Source: CAIMFV01 sp040757715 | GTDB taxonomy: Bacteria > Pseudomonadota > Alphaproteobacteria > Caulobacterales > Caulobacteraceae | Direction: 5' to 3' | NCBI GenBank assembly: GCA_040757715.1 | Contig: JBFLWS010000004.1 | Coordinates: forward strand, 156,025-220,024 | DNA length: 64,000 nucleotides | Shown here: positions 9,201 to 18,580 of the stretch, one piece after another | Layout: each line of letters starts with the position of its first letter | How positions within the stretch are numbered: the first letter of the stretch is position 1 | The notes under the pieces: generated by a model | Told to the model about the DNA's origin: nothing | Databases searched by the model: none | What the model saw: the letters and a program-made list of their open reading frames with translations, nothing else | Program-made: the position numbers and the translations under genes

Positions 9201-9890
9201 TTAGAAATCGAGATCGTCGTAATGAGGCGAAGGCGGCGTTCCCGGCAGGCGATCGGCCAGAAGCGGGCGGAAGCAGGGCCGCGATTTCAGCTTGGCGTAC
9301 CACAGCTTGGCGGACGGGAACTCGGTCCAGGAAATCTCGCCAAGATAGTCCAGCACCGACAGGTGACCTGCGGCGCAGAAGTCGGCGAGACTGAGCCGAC
9401 GCCCCGCCAGCCAGTCCCGTTCATTGGCCATACGGTCCAGCACCCCCAGGTGCTCGCGCAGGGCCTCACGTCCGGCGCGCAGAGCGGCCAGCTGCGGCGC
9501 GCCAAGACCCAGCAGCCGCTTCTCCAGCTTTTCATGCAGCAGGAAGGCGTTGACCTCGAAGTCGAACTTGCGGTCGAACCACTGCAAGATGCGCCGGGTC
9601 TCCACCCGCTCCTGCACGTCGTCGTTGGAGAGAAGCGCTGGGTCGGGATAGCGCTCGTCGAGATATTCGAGAATGGCGCGGCTTTCGCATACCACCAGCC
9701 GCTCGCGACCGCGGGTCTCCACCAGCACCGGGGTGAGCCCGGAGGGATTGAGGGCGGCGAGGCCTTCGGGCCGCTCCCAATAGCGCTCCACCACTTCCTG
9801 CGCCGCCAGCTTCTTCTCACCCAAAGCCAGCCGCACCTGGCGTGAGTAGGGCTCCAAGGGAAAGTGATGCAGGGTGCGCTCGACGGTCAT
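9201..9890 (-). CDS. Glutathione S-transferase family protein
   Basis: 229 residues; the ATG at 9890 is preferred to a TTG four codons upstream. The N-terminal thioredoxin-like half has LHHFPLEPYSRQVRLALGEK (the catalytic-region serine is S15 or near it), the cis-proline stretch SGLTPVLVE and the glutathione-contacting CESRAILEYLDERYP. The C-terminal half is all-helical and contains the N-capping box-like WLAGRRLSLADFCAAGHLSVLDYL. Such enzymes conjugate or reduce with glutathione in the cytosol. The ending (ADRLPGTPPSPHYDDLDF) matches a GST subgroup common in alphaproteobacteria. Substrate unknown. Confidence 0.85.
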   Translation of the reverse strand: MTVERTLHHFPLEPYSRQVRLALGEKKLAAQEVVERYWERPEGLAALNPSGLTPVLVETRGRERLVVCESRAILEYLDERYPDPALLSNDDVQERVETRRILQWFDRKFDFEVNAFLLHEKLEKRLLGLGAPQLAALRAGREALREHLGVLDRMANERDWLAGRRLSLADFCAAGHLSVLDYLGEISWTEFPSAKLWYAKLKSRPCFRPLLADRLPGTPPSPHYDDLDF

Positions 9891-10075
9891 GGCGTGTTTC
9901 AATGAGGCGCGGCCAAATCCGTCCGCAGATGGGGATGTAAAGCCCAGCTAGGGAGGCAAGCGTAAAAACGGCGTTAGCCTTTTCAACTTGTCGCGCAAAC
10001 GTCACTGGAGCCTGTCGTCGCGCTGGCTAATCTCTCCCCATTCGGCGAGACGAATCGACGCCCATATCAACGCCC

Positions 10076-11503
10076 ATGACGCAACCCCCGCACCGACCCC
10101 CAGCGCCGGCCGGCCCGATCGTGTTCGGCTGGGAGGAATGGCTCGCCCTACCCGAGCTCGGCCTGCCGGCCATCCGCGCCAAGGTGGACACGGGCGCCAA
10201 GACCTCGGCCCTGCACGCCTTCGGCATCGAGCCGTTCGGGCCCATCGACCATCCGCGCATCCGCTTTGGGGTGCATCCGATTCCGGGCCGAGCGGACGTA
10301 TCTGTGATCTGTACGGCGGAGGTGGTCGACCGGCGCGCCGTCACCAGTTCCAACGGCGAGGCCGAGCTGCGCTTTGTCATCAGCACGCCGCTGGTGTTCG
10401 GCGGTCTGACCGTGGACGCCGAGGTGTCGCTCTCCAACCGCGAGTCCATGAACTACCGCATGCTCATTGGTCGCCAGGCGCTGGAAGCGGCGGGGGCGGT
10501 GGTGGATCCCACCCGCGCCCAGATCCAGCCGGTGCTGGACTACGGTCTTTACGCGCCGGATGCGGCGCGCAACCTGGACGGTCGACACCTGCGCCTTGCG
10601 CTCCTGACGGTCAATCCCAACAACTATTCCAGCCGTCGCCTAGTGGAGGCGGCCCAGGCGCGCGGGCACGCCATCGACGCCATCGACACCAGCCGTTGCT
10701 ACATGAACATCAACGTGCTGGCGCCCCAGGTGCTCTATGACGGCCGGGCGCTTGGCCGCTACGACGCGGTGATCCCGCGCATCGGGGCCCCGCTCACCGC
10801 CTATGGCCTCGCCGTGGTGCGGCAGTTCGAGATGACCGGCGCCTTCTGCCTCAACGGCGCCGACGCCATCGCCGCCGCGCGGGACAAGTTGCAGGCGCTC
10901 CAGGCGCTGGCGCGAAAGGGCGTGGCCATGCCCACCACCGCCTTCGCCCGCTCGCCCAAGGACACCGGCCATGTGCTGGGTCTCGTGGGCGGCGCGCCCC
11001 TGGTGGTGAAGCTGTTGCAAGGCAGCCAGGGGCGCGGCGTGGTGCTGGCTGAAACCACCCAAGCGGCGGCCTCGGTGATCTCGGCCTTCCGCGACCTTGA
11101 AGCGGACATTCTCGTCCAGGAGTTCGTGGCCGAGGCCAAGGGCGCCGACATCCGCTGCCTCGTCATCGGGAACAAGGTGGTGGCGGCCATGAAGCGCCAA
11201 GCCAAGCTCGGCGACTTCCGCTCCAACCTGCACCAGGGGGGCGAGGCGTCTTCGGTGAAGATCAGCTCCGACGAGCGCGAGATGGCGGTGAAGGCGGTGA
11301 AGGCGCTCGGCCTTCAGGTGGCCGGGGTCGACATATTGCGCGCGCACGACGGGCCGAAGGTGATCGAGGTGAACGCTTCGCCTGGCCTGCAAGGCATCGA
11401 GACCACCTCCAAGAAAGACCTGGCCGACCTGATCATTCGGCACCTTGAACGCAAGGTGCACCTGCGACCCCCAGCCGAAGCGCCGGCGATCGCGGCGGAA
11501 TAG
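10076..11503 (+). CDS. RimB-RimK fusion: retropepsin-like zinc-protease domain joined to a RimK-type glutamate ligase
   Basis: 475 residues. Residues ~10-155 are a RimB/ATP-dependent zinc protease domain (PF05618 type) with the aspartyl-protease-like motif KVDTGAKTSALHA and the later NYRMLIGRQALE. Residues ~170-465 are an ATP-grasp RimK domain with a pre-ATP-grasp fold (LRLALLTVNPNNYSSRRLVEAA), KLLQGSQGRGVVLAE for nucleotide binding, and GVDILRAHDGPKVIEVNASPGLQGIE with metal-binding Glu and Asn. RimK adds glutamates to the C-terminus of ribosomal protein S6. In the separate-gene RimABK system the protease acts on RimK. Having both in one chain suggests self-controlled activity; that is inference. 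Confidence 0.85.
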   Translation: MTQPPHRPPAPAGPIVFGWEEWLALPELGLPAIRAKVDTGAKTSALHAFGIEPFGPIDHPRIRFGVHPIPGRADVSVICTAEVVDRRAVTSSNGEAELRFVISTPLVFGGLTVDAEVSLSNRESMNYRMLIGRQALEAAGAVVDPTRAQIQPVLDYGLYAPDAARNLDGRHLRLALLTVNPNNYSSRRLVEAAQARGHAIDAIDTSRCYMNINVLAPQVLYDGRALGRYDAVIPRIGAPLTAYGLAVVRQFEMTGAFCLNGADAIAAARDKLQALQALARKGVAMPTTAFARSPKDTGHVLGLVGGAPLVVKLLQGSQGRGVVLAETTQAAASVISAFRDLEADILVQEFVAEAKGADIRCLVIGNKVVAAMKRQAKLGDFRSNLHQGGEASSVKISSDEREMAVKAVKALGLQVAGVDILRAHDGPKVIEVNASPGLQGIETTSKKDLADLIIRHLERKVHLRPPAEAPAIAAE

Positions 11504-11543
11504 TCCAAGCTTGCGTTCGCTCGACGTGGCAGTGTTATGAACG

Positions 11544-11595
11544 CCAGAGCATATTCGAAGAGCGGGAACCGGTTTTCGGGTGAAAAATGCTCTGG
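11544..11595. repeat. Palindromic REP-like element with GGAACCGGTT core
   Basis: Arms ccagagcat (11544-11552) and atgctctgg (11587-11595) pair perfectly around agcgggaaccggttttcggg. Its core matches the element at 1403-1449 in inverse orientation. It lies just past the stop of the RimB-RimK gene. Confidence 0.7.
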
Positions 11596-11609
11596 ACTCA
11601 ATTGGCTAT

Positions 11610-11645
11610 GAGCAAAATCCGTTTCAGCCTGAACGGACTTTGCTC
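11610..11645. repeat. Second type of palindromic repeat, long hairpin
   Basis: gagcaaaatccgtt (11610-11623) pairs with aacggactttgctc (11632-11645) with a single mismatch and a short loop. It sits between the first repeat and the permease gene at 11670, and could form a stable hairpin in either transcript. No clear T-run follows, so it is not a classic terminator. Confidence 0.6.
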
Positions 11646-11669
11646 TAGGCGCGTTTCTCGGAGTTGGGC

Positions 11670-12725
11670 ATGCAGGCTTCCGCCGTGGCCAGAATCTCGC
11701 TGGTGGTGATCGCTGTGGTCACCGCTGGCGCGGCCTTGCACTGGGCCGCCGCCATCTTCACGCCGTTGGTGCTCGCGGTGTTCTTGCTGATCCTGGTGGA
11801 CGGGTTCGCGCGCGCATTGCAGCGTCACGCGCCTTGGCTTCCCGAATGGGCGGACTTGCCCCTCGCTTTGGTCATCACCCTGGCCGCCATGGCCCTCGCC
11901 TTGGTGGGCGTATTGAACAACGCCGCCTCGTTCGGCCAGCAGCTGGTCACAGACGCGCCCAAGCTGAATCTCATGATCGGCAAGCTCGCCGCCCAGCTGG
12001 GCGTACCTGCGCCGCCGGCCTTGCAGCAGGTGATTCAGCAGGTGAACCCGGCCCGCTATGTCGGCGACATCGCCGGCGCTCTACAGACCATCGGCTCCGG
12101 CGCCGTCTATGTCTTTATTTATCTGGGCTTCCTGTTGGCTTCCCGTCAGGGCTTCTCCACCAAGGCCGCCGGGGTGTGGCCTGACCCCGATATTCGCCGC
12201 CGCGCGGTGGCTGTGCTCGCCCGCATCCGCGACGGCGTGCAGCGCTATCTTTGGATCCAGACGGTCAGCGGCTCCATGATCGCCCTGTCGGCCTTCGCCC
12301 TCATGCTGGCGGTAGGCCTGGAGCACGCCGACTTCTGGGCCTTTTTGATTTTTATCCTCGTATTCATCCCGGTGATCGGGGGATTGGTGGCGGGCGTGCT
12401 GCCGCCCCTCTTCGCGCTCATCCAGTACAATGACATCTGGCCGGCGGTGATCGTCTTCGTCGGCCTGCAGGTGATCCTGTTCGCCATCGGCACCATCCTC
12501 TTGCCCCGCATGCAACGCGACGGATTGAACATCGATCCGGTGGTGGTGCTGCTCAGCCTCGCCATCTGGGGATCGATCTGGGGCATCCCAGGCATGTTCC
12601 TGTCGACGCCGCTCACCGTGATGGCCATCGTTATTCTCGCCCAATTCCCTGGGGCGCGTTGGATCGCCGTCTTGTTGTCCGGCGACGGCGAGCCTTGGAG
12701 CGGCGCCCAGGCGGACGACGCCTAA
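11670..12725 (+). CDS. AI-2E family (YdiK/PerM-like) membrane permease
   Basis: 351 residues. The ATG at 11670 has a GGAG ribosome site 8 bp upstream; a TTG two codons earlier is less likely. It has two N-terminal hydrophobic helices, a middle soluble stretch, and a run of 5-6 helices with the family pattern (FWAFLIFILVFIPVIGGLVAGVLPPLFALI ... GLQVILFAIGTILLPRMQRDGLNIDPVVVLLSLAIWGSIWGIPGMFLSTPLTVMAIVIL). Members have been linked to export of AI-2 or Na+/H+ exchange in a few bacteria, but most have no known substrate, as here. Confidence 0.85.
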   Translation: MQASAVARISLVVIAVVTAGAALHWAAAIFTPLVLAVFLLILVDGFARALQRHAPWLPEWADLPLALVITLAAMALALVGVLNNAASFGQQLVTDAPKLNLMIGKLAAQLGVPAPPALQQVIQQVNPARYVGDIAGALQTIGSGAVYVFIYLGFLLASRQGFSTKAAGVWPDPDIRRRAVAVLARIRDGVQRYLWIQTVSGSMIALSAFALMLAVGLEHADFWAFLIFILVFIPVIGGLVAGVLPPLFALIQYNDIWPAVIVFVGLQVILFAIGTILLPRMQRDGLNIDPVVVLLSLAIWGSIWGIPGMFLSTPLTVMAIVILAQFPGARWIAVLLSGDGEPWSGAQADDA

Positions 12726-13135
12726 GCGACACGGGGAGGCGTGGCTGCATGGGCCACGGCGAGAAGCAAAGCGTCACACAACCGTGAATGCTGTTTTAGG
12801 GTCCGAGTAGCTTAAATTTTAACGTCGGCGCCCTAAATCTGGGTCACGGGCGTTTCCCCTCGCCCGCCAAGCGACGCCGGGCGCAAGCCCCCAATGTCGA
12901 CCCGGCTCGATATGTTCCGCCCGACCCCCCCTGCGGCGGAACCGCGCCGCCGAACGTCCCCCCCCGTTCGGCGGCGCCATCGTTTTTGCAGCGGATGCGC
13001 CGGGGCGAGTTTCACACCCGGATAGACAAATCTGACGCCAGGGACGTTGGTTCCTGGTTGATCCGGATCGCGCGGCGACGGTAGGGTCGCTTGGCGCCGG
13101 CCGTTGCGAGCGCGGCGCCAGATTCGGATTTTCCC
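12726..13135. other. 410-bp intergenic leader upstream of gdhZ
   Basis: No convincing gene. It holds an AT-rich patch around 12811-12825, a perfect 13-bp hairpin followed by T residues (12944-12987), and a GANTC site near 13121. The weak open frame on the minus strand is a shadow. The region probably carries the gdhZ promoter and a long 5' leader. Confidence 0.6.
12944..12987 (+). terminator. Strong hairpin followed by a T-run, terminator or attenuator
   Basis: gcgccgccgaacg (12944-12956) pairs perfectly with cgttcggcggcgc (12965-12977) around a C-rich 8-nt loop; cgttttt follows within 10 bases. It may end the permease transcript (219 nt after its stop) or attenuate gdhZ (its ATG is 149 nt further on). 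Confidence 0.55.
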
Positions 13136-16100
13136 ATGATTGGCGACCAGGCTGTTTCCCAAATGCAGGCTTCCTTGCGACAGGAATTTGAAAAACAGCT
13201 CAAGACAGAAAAGCTTTCCCCCGCTGAAGCAGACCTCGTTGGTCAGGTGTTCGACGACGTGCGCATCGACGACGCGCCGGGGGTCGGCCTTGCCGACCTG
13301 GCCGTGGAACTGGTTGATGTCTGGGCGTTCGCCGAACAACGCGCTGCCGGCGAGCTGAAAATTCGTCTACGCCCAGCCGCCGGCGCGGATGATCGCGGTC
13401 TTGGGCTCGACCTATTGGAAATCATTCAGGATGACCGGCCGTTCCTAGTGGACAGCATCATGGGCGAGCTGGCCGAGGCCGGTTTCGACGTCCGGGCCAT
13501 GTTCCATCCGGTGGTGACCATCGCCCGAGATCTACAGGGTCGGCGCATCTCTGAGGGCGAAGGTCGCCGCGAATCCATCATTCTGGTCGCTCTTGCGCCC
13601 GTCGGTGAAGACCGCCGCGATCCGCTGATCGACCGCATCCGCGAAGTTATCGCCGATGTGCGCATGGCGGTGGCGGATTTCGAGCCCATGCTGGCGCTCA
13701 TGCGCCAGACCATCGCCGAGCTGGAGGCGACTTTCCTGGCGGAGAAGAATTCGCCGGTGCTCGCCAAATGGCGGGAACGCAGCGGCCGCGGCCTCGAAGC
13801 CTCGCGGGAGGAGTTGCAGGAATACGTGAACTTCCTCCGCTGGCTGTCGCAGGACCATTTCGTGTTTGTGGGCGCGCGCACCTATGAATATCCACGATTG
13901 CCCAATGGCGACTATGCGCCGGAGGAGCCGCGATTCCGGGCGGAGGACGGTCTGGGCGTGCTGCGCGATCCCACCCGATCGGTGCTGCGCCGCGCCAGCG
14001 AGCCCGCGTTGCTGACCTCGCAATTGAAATCCTACATCGAGGCGTCCGGGCCCGTCGTCGTGGCGAAGTCCAACCTGCGTTCGCGCGTCCACCGCCGCGG
14101 TCACTCCGACTATATCGGCGTCAAGCGCTACGGCCCTGATGGGGCGGCCATCGGCGAAGTGCGCTTCGTCGGCCTGTTCACCGCCGAAGCCTATGACGAG
14201 GCCGCGCGGGACATTCCCTATCTGCGGCGCAAGATCGCCCAGGTGCTGGCGCGCTCCCGCGCCACTCCGAGCGCGCATACCGAAAAACGCCTGCGCAATA
14301 TCGTCGAGACCTATCCTCGCGATGAACTGTTCCAGGTGGACGCCGAGCAGCTCTATGAATGCGCCATGGGGGTGTTGCACCTCTATGATCGGCCGCGGGT
14401 GCGACTGTTCGTTCGGCGCGACCCCTTCGATCGCTTCATTTCGATCCTCTTCTTCGTACCCCGAGACCGCTACACCTCCTATCTTGGAGAACGGGTGGGT
14501 CACCGGTTGGCGGAAGCGTTCCACGGCCGCCTGTCGGCCAGCTATCCCAATTTCGACGCCGGGGCGCTCGCCCGGGTGCACTTCATCATTGCCGTGACGC
14601 CGAACAATCACGCCGACCCCGACGTGACCGCCCTGGAGCGCGAGATCACCGAGCTGTCGCGCACCTGGACCGACCGCTTCCAGGCGGCGGTGCGCATGGG
14701 CGGCGCGCCGACTGGCGCTGTCGGCGAGCTTTTGGCGCGCTATGACGACGCCTTTCCAGCCGGCTACCGCGACCATTTCGATGCCGCAGAGGCCCTGAAC
14801 GACATCGCCGTCATCGAAGACATAGGCGACGGCGCAACGATGAAGGTGCGCGCCTACCGTTCGCCTGACTGCGCCGGCACTGAGTTTCGGATGAAAATCT
14901 ACCATCCGGAAACAGCCATTCCTTTGGCTGACGTGCTGCCCATCCTCAGCGACATGGGTCTCAAGGCGCTGACCGAGGAGGGCTTCCCCATCACGCGCCG
15001 TCTGGACGGCGGTGAGGCGGTCACCTGGGTGCATGACTTTGTCCTCGACGATCCGCGCGGCGAGCGGCTCCGCTTCGCCGACATCAAGGCGCCCTTCGAA
15101 GACGCGGTGACCGCGGTGTGGACCGGGCGGGCGGAGAGCGACGGCTTCAATCGCCTGGTGATGGAGCTCGGCGCGTCCTGGCGGGAGGCGGCGCTCATGC
15201 GCGCCCTCGCCCGCTATCGCCAGCAGACCGGTCTTGATCCGTCTCAGGCGGTGCAGGAAGAGGCCCTGCGCGATTACCCTGGCGTGGCGCGTCTGATCCT
15301 CGATCTCTTCAAGGTGAAGTTCGATCCGGCCGTAGGCATGCCGCTGGAATCCCGCACGGAGACCGCCGAGGCCCTATTCGGGGAGATCATCGCCGCGCTG
15401 CAGTCGGTGGAAAGCCTCGACGCCGACCGGTCCTTGCGGCGGCTGGCGTTGCTCGTGCGCGCCTTGAAGCGCACCAACTTTTACCAAACCGCAGAAGACG
15501 GGCAGCCCAAGCCGTACATCGCGTTCAAGCTGGCCAGTCGCGAACTCGAAGACCTGCCGGCGCCCAAGCCCTATCGCGAAATCTTCGTGGCCTCGCCCAA
15601 GGTGGAGGCGGTGCATCTGCGCTTCGGACCAGTGGCGCGCGGGGGCCTGCGCTGGTCCGACCGCCGCGACGACTTCAGGACCGAGGTGCTGGGTCTCGTC
15701 AAGGCGCAACAGGTGAAGAACGCGGTGATCGTGCCGGTGGGCTCCAAGGGCGGCTTTTATCCCAAGCAGTTGCCGCGTGGCGGTTCGCCCGAGGCCGTGC
15801 GCGCTGAGGGCGTGAGCGCCTACAGGACCTTCCTCTCCGGGGCGCTCGACATCACCGACAACCTCGATGCTGAGGGCGGTGTGATCCGACCGCCGGCGGT
15901 GATCGCCCACGACCCCGACGATCCCTATCTGGTGGTGGCCGCCGACAAGGGCACCGCCACCTTCTCCGACATCGCCAACGGCGTGGCCGAGGACTACGGC
16001 TTCTGGCTGGGCGACGCTTTCGCTTCAGGGGGCTCGGCGGGCTACGACCACAAGGCCATGGGCATCACCGCCCGCGGCGCCTGGGAGGCGGTGAAACGCC

Positions 16101-18067
16101 ACTTCCGCGAGCTCGGCAAGGACATTCAGAGCGAGCCCTTCACCTGCGTGGGCGTGGGCGACATGTCCGGCGACGTATTCGGCAACGGCATGCTGCTCTC
16201 CAAAGCGACCAAGCTCGTGGCGGCCTTCGACCACCGACATGTGTTCGTCGACCCCAATCCGGACCCCGCCGCCTCGTGGGCTGAGCGCCAGCGCCTCTTC
16301 GGCCTGCCGCGCTCGTCCTGGGCGGATTACGACGCCAGCAAGATCTCCAAGGGCGGCGGCGTGTTCGCCCGCTCGGCCAAGGAAGTGGCCCTGACCCCGG
16401 AAATCCGCGCCCTGCTGCAGATCGAGGACGAGACCCTCACACCGGCCGACCTGATCCGGGCGATCCTGAAGGCGCCGGTGGAGCTGCTCTATCTCGGCGG
16501 CATCGGCACCTATGTGAAGGCGCCCGTCGAGACCAACGCCGAGGCCGGCGACAAGGCCAATGACGCGGTGCGCATCGACGCCACGGAGCTGCGCTGTCAG
16601 GTGGTGGGCGAGGGGGCCAATCTCGGCTTCACCCAGGCGGGTCGCATCGCCTATGCCCGCGCTGGCGGCCGCATCAACACCGACGCCATCGATAACTCCG
16701 CCGGGGTCGACACCTCCGACCACGAGGTGAACATCAAGATCCTTACCGGCCAATTGGAGCGCGCCGGCAAGCTTGATCGCCCCAGTCGGGACAAGCTGCT
16801 CGCCGCCATGACCGACGAGGTGGCGGCGCACGTCCTCGCCCACAACTACGCCCAGACGCTCGCCCTGACTTTGCAGGAGGCCGTGGCGCCGGTGGAGCTC
16901 GAGGCCCAGGGCCGCTTCATGCTTCGGCTCGAAAACGAGGGCCGGCTCGATCGAAAGGTGGAAGGCCTGCCGCGCGCTCAAGCGGTGGCCGATCTGCGCC
17001 AGGCCGGACGCGGCCTCACCCGGCCGGAGCTGGCCGTGCTCACCGCCTATGGCAAGCTGGAGCTGGACGCCGAAATCGTGGCGAGCCAAGCGCCGGACGA
17101 TCCCTATTTCGAAGCGCTGCTGGTGAGCTATTTCCCCATCGCCCTCGCGCCCTACGAGCCCGAAATGCGTCGCCACCGGCTGCGGCGCGAGATCATCGCC
17201 ACCCGTCTCGCCAATCTCATCGTCGACATGGCTGGGCCGACCTTCCCGCACCGCCTCACCGCCTCAACCGGCGCTGACGCCACGGTGCTGGCGGCGAGCT
17301 TCGAGGCCGCGCGTCAGGCGTTCCGTGTGCAGGAGGCCTGGGACGCCGTCTCGGCGCTCGATCTCAAGGCGCCTGCCACGGCTCAGACCGCCCTCTATCA
17401 GGAGCTGGCCCGTGTGCTGCGCGGCCAGACCTTCTGGTTGGCGCGCCGCACCGCTGAGGCGGGCGGACCGGACGGCCGCAGCGTTCAGGCGTTGATCGAC
17501 GTCTATCAGGCGGCGGCGGACGCCTTGCGCGCCACGGGCCTCAGCCTCTTGTCAGAATTCGAGCAGGGAGTGCTGCGCGCCCGAGCCAAGGCCTTTGTCG
17601 AAGCCGGTGCGCCGGAAGCCATGGCGGAGCGGGTGGCGGCTTACGGCGCCTTGGTGCTGGCGGTGGAGATCGCCGACCTGGCGCGCGAGGCCGAATGGCC
17701 GGTGGTGGAGACGGCGCGTCTGTTCCACGTGGTGGGCGCGGCGTTTGGACTTGACCGTCTGCGGGCGGCGGCGGCCTCCATCCGCACCAGCGACAGCTTC
17801 GAGCGCGTGGCCGTGCGCGGTCTCATCGCGGAGCTGGTGGCGGAGCAGACCCGCCGGGCGCGGGCAACCCTCGCCCTTGCCAAGGCGCCTACGGACGCAA
17901 AGTCCGCCGCTTCGGCTGAACGCCTGGTGCGAGCTTGGGTCGAGCCGCGACAGGAGGCGGTGGCGAGAGCCCAGCTGCGCATCGCCGAGATCGAAGCGGC
18001 GGGCGAGGCCTGGAGCTTCGCCAAGCTGACCATCGCCGCGGCGGCCCTGCGGGCAGGCGGCGCCTAA
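13136..18067 (+). CDS. gdhZ: Large NAD-dependent glutamate dehydrogenase
   Basis: About 1643 residues, the length of the large bacterial NAD-GDH class. Long N-terminal regulatory region with ACT-like stretches (LLEIIQDDRPFLVDSIMGEL; VRAYRSPDCAGTEFRMKIYHP). Catalytic part near residues ~810-1250: GPVARGGLRWSDRRDDFRTEVLGLVKAQQVKNAVIVPVGSKGGF and the coenzyme half with GVGDMSGDVFGNGMLLS, then VVGEGANLGFTQAGR. It converts glutamate to 2-oxoglutarate and ammonia. In Caulobacter crescentus the homologue GdhZ also controls FtsZ and cell division; whether that holds here is inference. The start is uncertain: ATG 13136 has no strong ribosome site, ATG 13163 and TTG 13091 are alternatives. Confidence 0.9.
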   Translation: MIGDQAVSQMQASLRQEFEKQLKTEKLSPAEADLVGQVFDDVRIDDAPGVGLADLAVELVDVWAFAEQRAAGELKIRLRPAAGADDRGLGLDLLEIIQDDRPFLVDSIMGELAEAGFDVRAMFHPVVTIARDLQGRRISEGEGRRESIILVALAPVGEDRRDPLIDRIREVIADVRMAVADFEPMLALMRQTIAELEATFLAEKNSPVLAKWRERSGRGLEASREELQEYVNFLRWLSQDHFVFVGARTYEYPRLPNGDYAPEEPRFRAEDGLGVLRDPTRSVLRRASEPALLTSQLKSYIEASGPVVVAKSNLRSRVHRRGHSDYIGVKRYGPDGAAIGEVRFVGLFTAEAYDEAARDIPYLRRKIAQVLARSRATPSAHTEKRLRNIVETYPRDELFQVDAEQLYECAMGVLHLYDRPRVRLFVRRDPFDRFISILFFVPRDRYTSYLGERVGHRLAEAFHGRLSASYPNFDAGALARVHFIIAVTPNNHADPDVTALEREITELSRTWTDRFQAAVRMGGAPTGAVGELLARYDDAFPAGYRDHFDAAEALNDIAVIEDIGDGATMKVRAYRSPDCAGTEFRMKIYHPETAIPLADVLPILSDMGLKALTEEGFPITRRLDGGEAVTWVHDFVLDDPRGERLRFADIKAPFEDAVTAVWTGRAESDGFNRLVMELGASWREAALMRALARYRQQTGLDPSQAVQEEALRDYPGVARLILDLFKVKFDPAVGMPLESRTETAEALFGEIIAALQSVESLDADRSLRRLALLVRALKRTNFYQTAEDGQPKPYIAFKLASRELEDLPAPKPYREIFVASPKVEAVHLRFGPVARGGLRWSDRRDDFRTEVLGLVKAQQVKNAVIVPVGSKGGFYPKQLPRGGSPEAVRAEGVSAYRTFLSGALDITDNLDAEGGVIRPPAVIAHDPDDPYLVVAADKGTATFSDIANGVAEDYGFWLGDAFASGGSAGYDHKAMGITARGAWEAVKRHFRELGKDIQSEPFTCVGVGDMSGDVFGNGMLLSKATKLVAAFDHRHVFVDPNPDPAASWAERQRLFGLPRSSWADYDASKISKGGGVFARSAKEVALTPEIRALLQIEDETLTPADLIRAILKAPVELLYLGGIGTYVKAPVETNAEAGDKANDAVRIDATELRCQVVGEGANLGFTQAGRIAYARAGGRINTDAIDNSAGVDTSDHEVNIKILTGQLERAGKLDRPSRDKLLAAMTDEVAAHVLAHNYAQTLALTLQEAVAPVELEAQGRFMLRLENEGRLDRKVEGLPRAQAVADLRQAGRGLTRPELAVLTAYGKLELDAEIVASQAPDDPYFEALLVSYFPIALAPYEPEMRRHRLRREIIATRLANLIVDMAGPTFPHRLTASTGADATVLAASFEAARQAFRVQEAWDAVSALDLKAPATAQTALYQELARVLRGQTFWLARRTAEAGGPDGRSVQALIDVYQAAADALRATGLSLLSEFEQGVLRARAKAFVEAGAPEAMAERVAAYGALVLAVEIADLAREAEWPVVETARLFHVVGAAFGLDRLRAAAASIRTSDSFERVAVRGLIAELVAEQTRRARATLALAKAPTDAKSAASAERLVRAWVEPRQEAVARAQLRIAEIEAAGEAWSFAKLTIAAAALRAGGA

Positions 18068-18357
18068 ATCGCGCTTCCCAGGTCGTAGAGCTGATCAAAG
18101 GTGTAAAGGCCGGTGTCGTGGCCGTCGTCGAACACCAGCCGGACAGCGTAGCGGCCTACGGGCCGCACATCCGCCAACCGAACTTCCGGCTTTTCCGGCA
18201 GGGGCGTGATCGGCCCATGGCCGCGGTCAGCGGCGCTCGGCGTGTGCGACCGAAGATAGGGCGCGGGCAAATCGAAGCTCGCGCCGTCGTCGAAGCGAAC
18301 GATCAGCCGCGACCCGCCCTCAGCCAGCCGCAGCTCCGTCGGCCAGGGCGTCGTCAC
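18064..18357 (-). CDS. DUF971 / gamma-butyrobetaine hydroxylase-like N-terminal domain protein
   Basis: 97 residues. The signature stretch ELRLAEGGSRLIVRFDDGASFDLPAPYLRSHTPSAADRGHG and the ending YAVRLVFDDGHDTGLYTFDQLYDL are characteristic of DUF971, also found as the N-terminal metal-binding domain of gamma-butyrobetaine hydroxylase. Stand-alone bacterial forms have been linked to Fe-S or metal handling, without a settled role. It starts inside the stop of the Trm112-like gene (4-bp overlap), so the two are translationally coupled, and it is the last gene of the cnoX operon. Confidence 0.85.
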   Translation of the reverse strand: MTTPWPTELRLAEGGSRLIVRFDDGASFDLPAPYLRSHTPSAADRGHGPITPLPEKPEVRLADVRPVGRYAVRLVFDDGHDTGLYTFDQLYDLGSAI

Positions 18358-18569
18358 TTTCCGTCGGCGTCCAAGGTCCGCGCTTCTTCCGGCAGCATGA
18401 TCGGCGCGCCGTCGCGGATCGGATAGGCGAGGCCAGCGGAGCGGCTGATCAGTTCGCCGCGCTCACGGTCGTACTCCAGGCGCCCATGGGTGACCGGACA
18501 GACGAGAATCTCCAAGAGGCGTGGGTCCACGGGGGTGGGGGTCGGGTCGGCTTCGGCGGGATTGGTCAT
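18354..18569 (-). CDS. Trm112 family small protein
   Basis: 71 residues with DPRLLEILVCPVTHGRLEYDRERGELISRSAGLAYPIRDGAPIMLPEEAR. The family pattern L-L-x-x-L-x-C-P ... L-x-Y-P-I-x-D-G-x-P-x-M-L is complete, but only the first Cys of a zinc site is present, as in many bacterial YcaR-like members. In eukaryotes and archaea Trm112 activates methyltransferases; in bacteria the partner is unknown. I took the ATG at 18569; longer frames upstream run into the neighbouring gene. It overlaps the DUF971 gene by 4 bp. Confidence 0.85.
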   Translation of the reverse strand: MTNPAEADPTPTPVDPRLLEILVCPVTHGRLEYDRERGELISRSAGLAYPIRDGAPIMLPEEARTLDADGK

Positions 18570-18580
18570 TGGGGTCGCTC

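Noticed and set aside
12811..12825. CtrA binding site before gdhZ (TTAA-N7-TTAA)
   Set aside because: The two TTAA boxes are only 3 bp apart, not 7, so the full-site spacing is not met.
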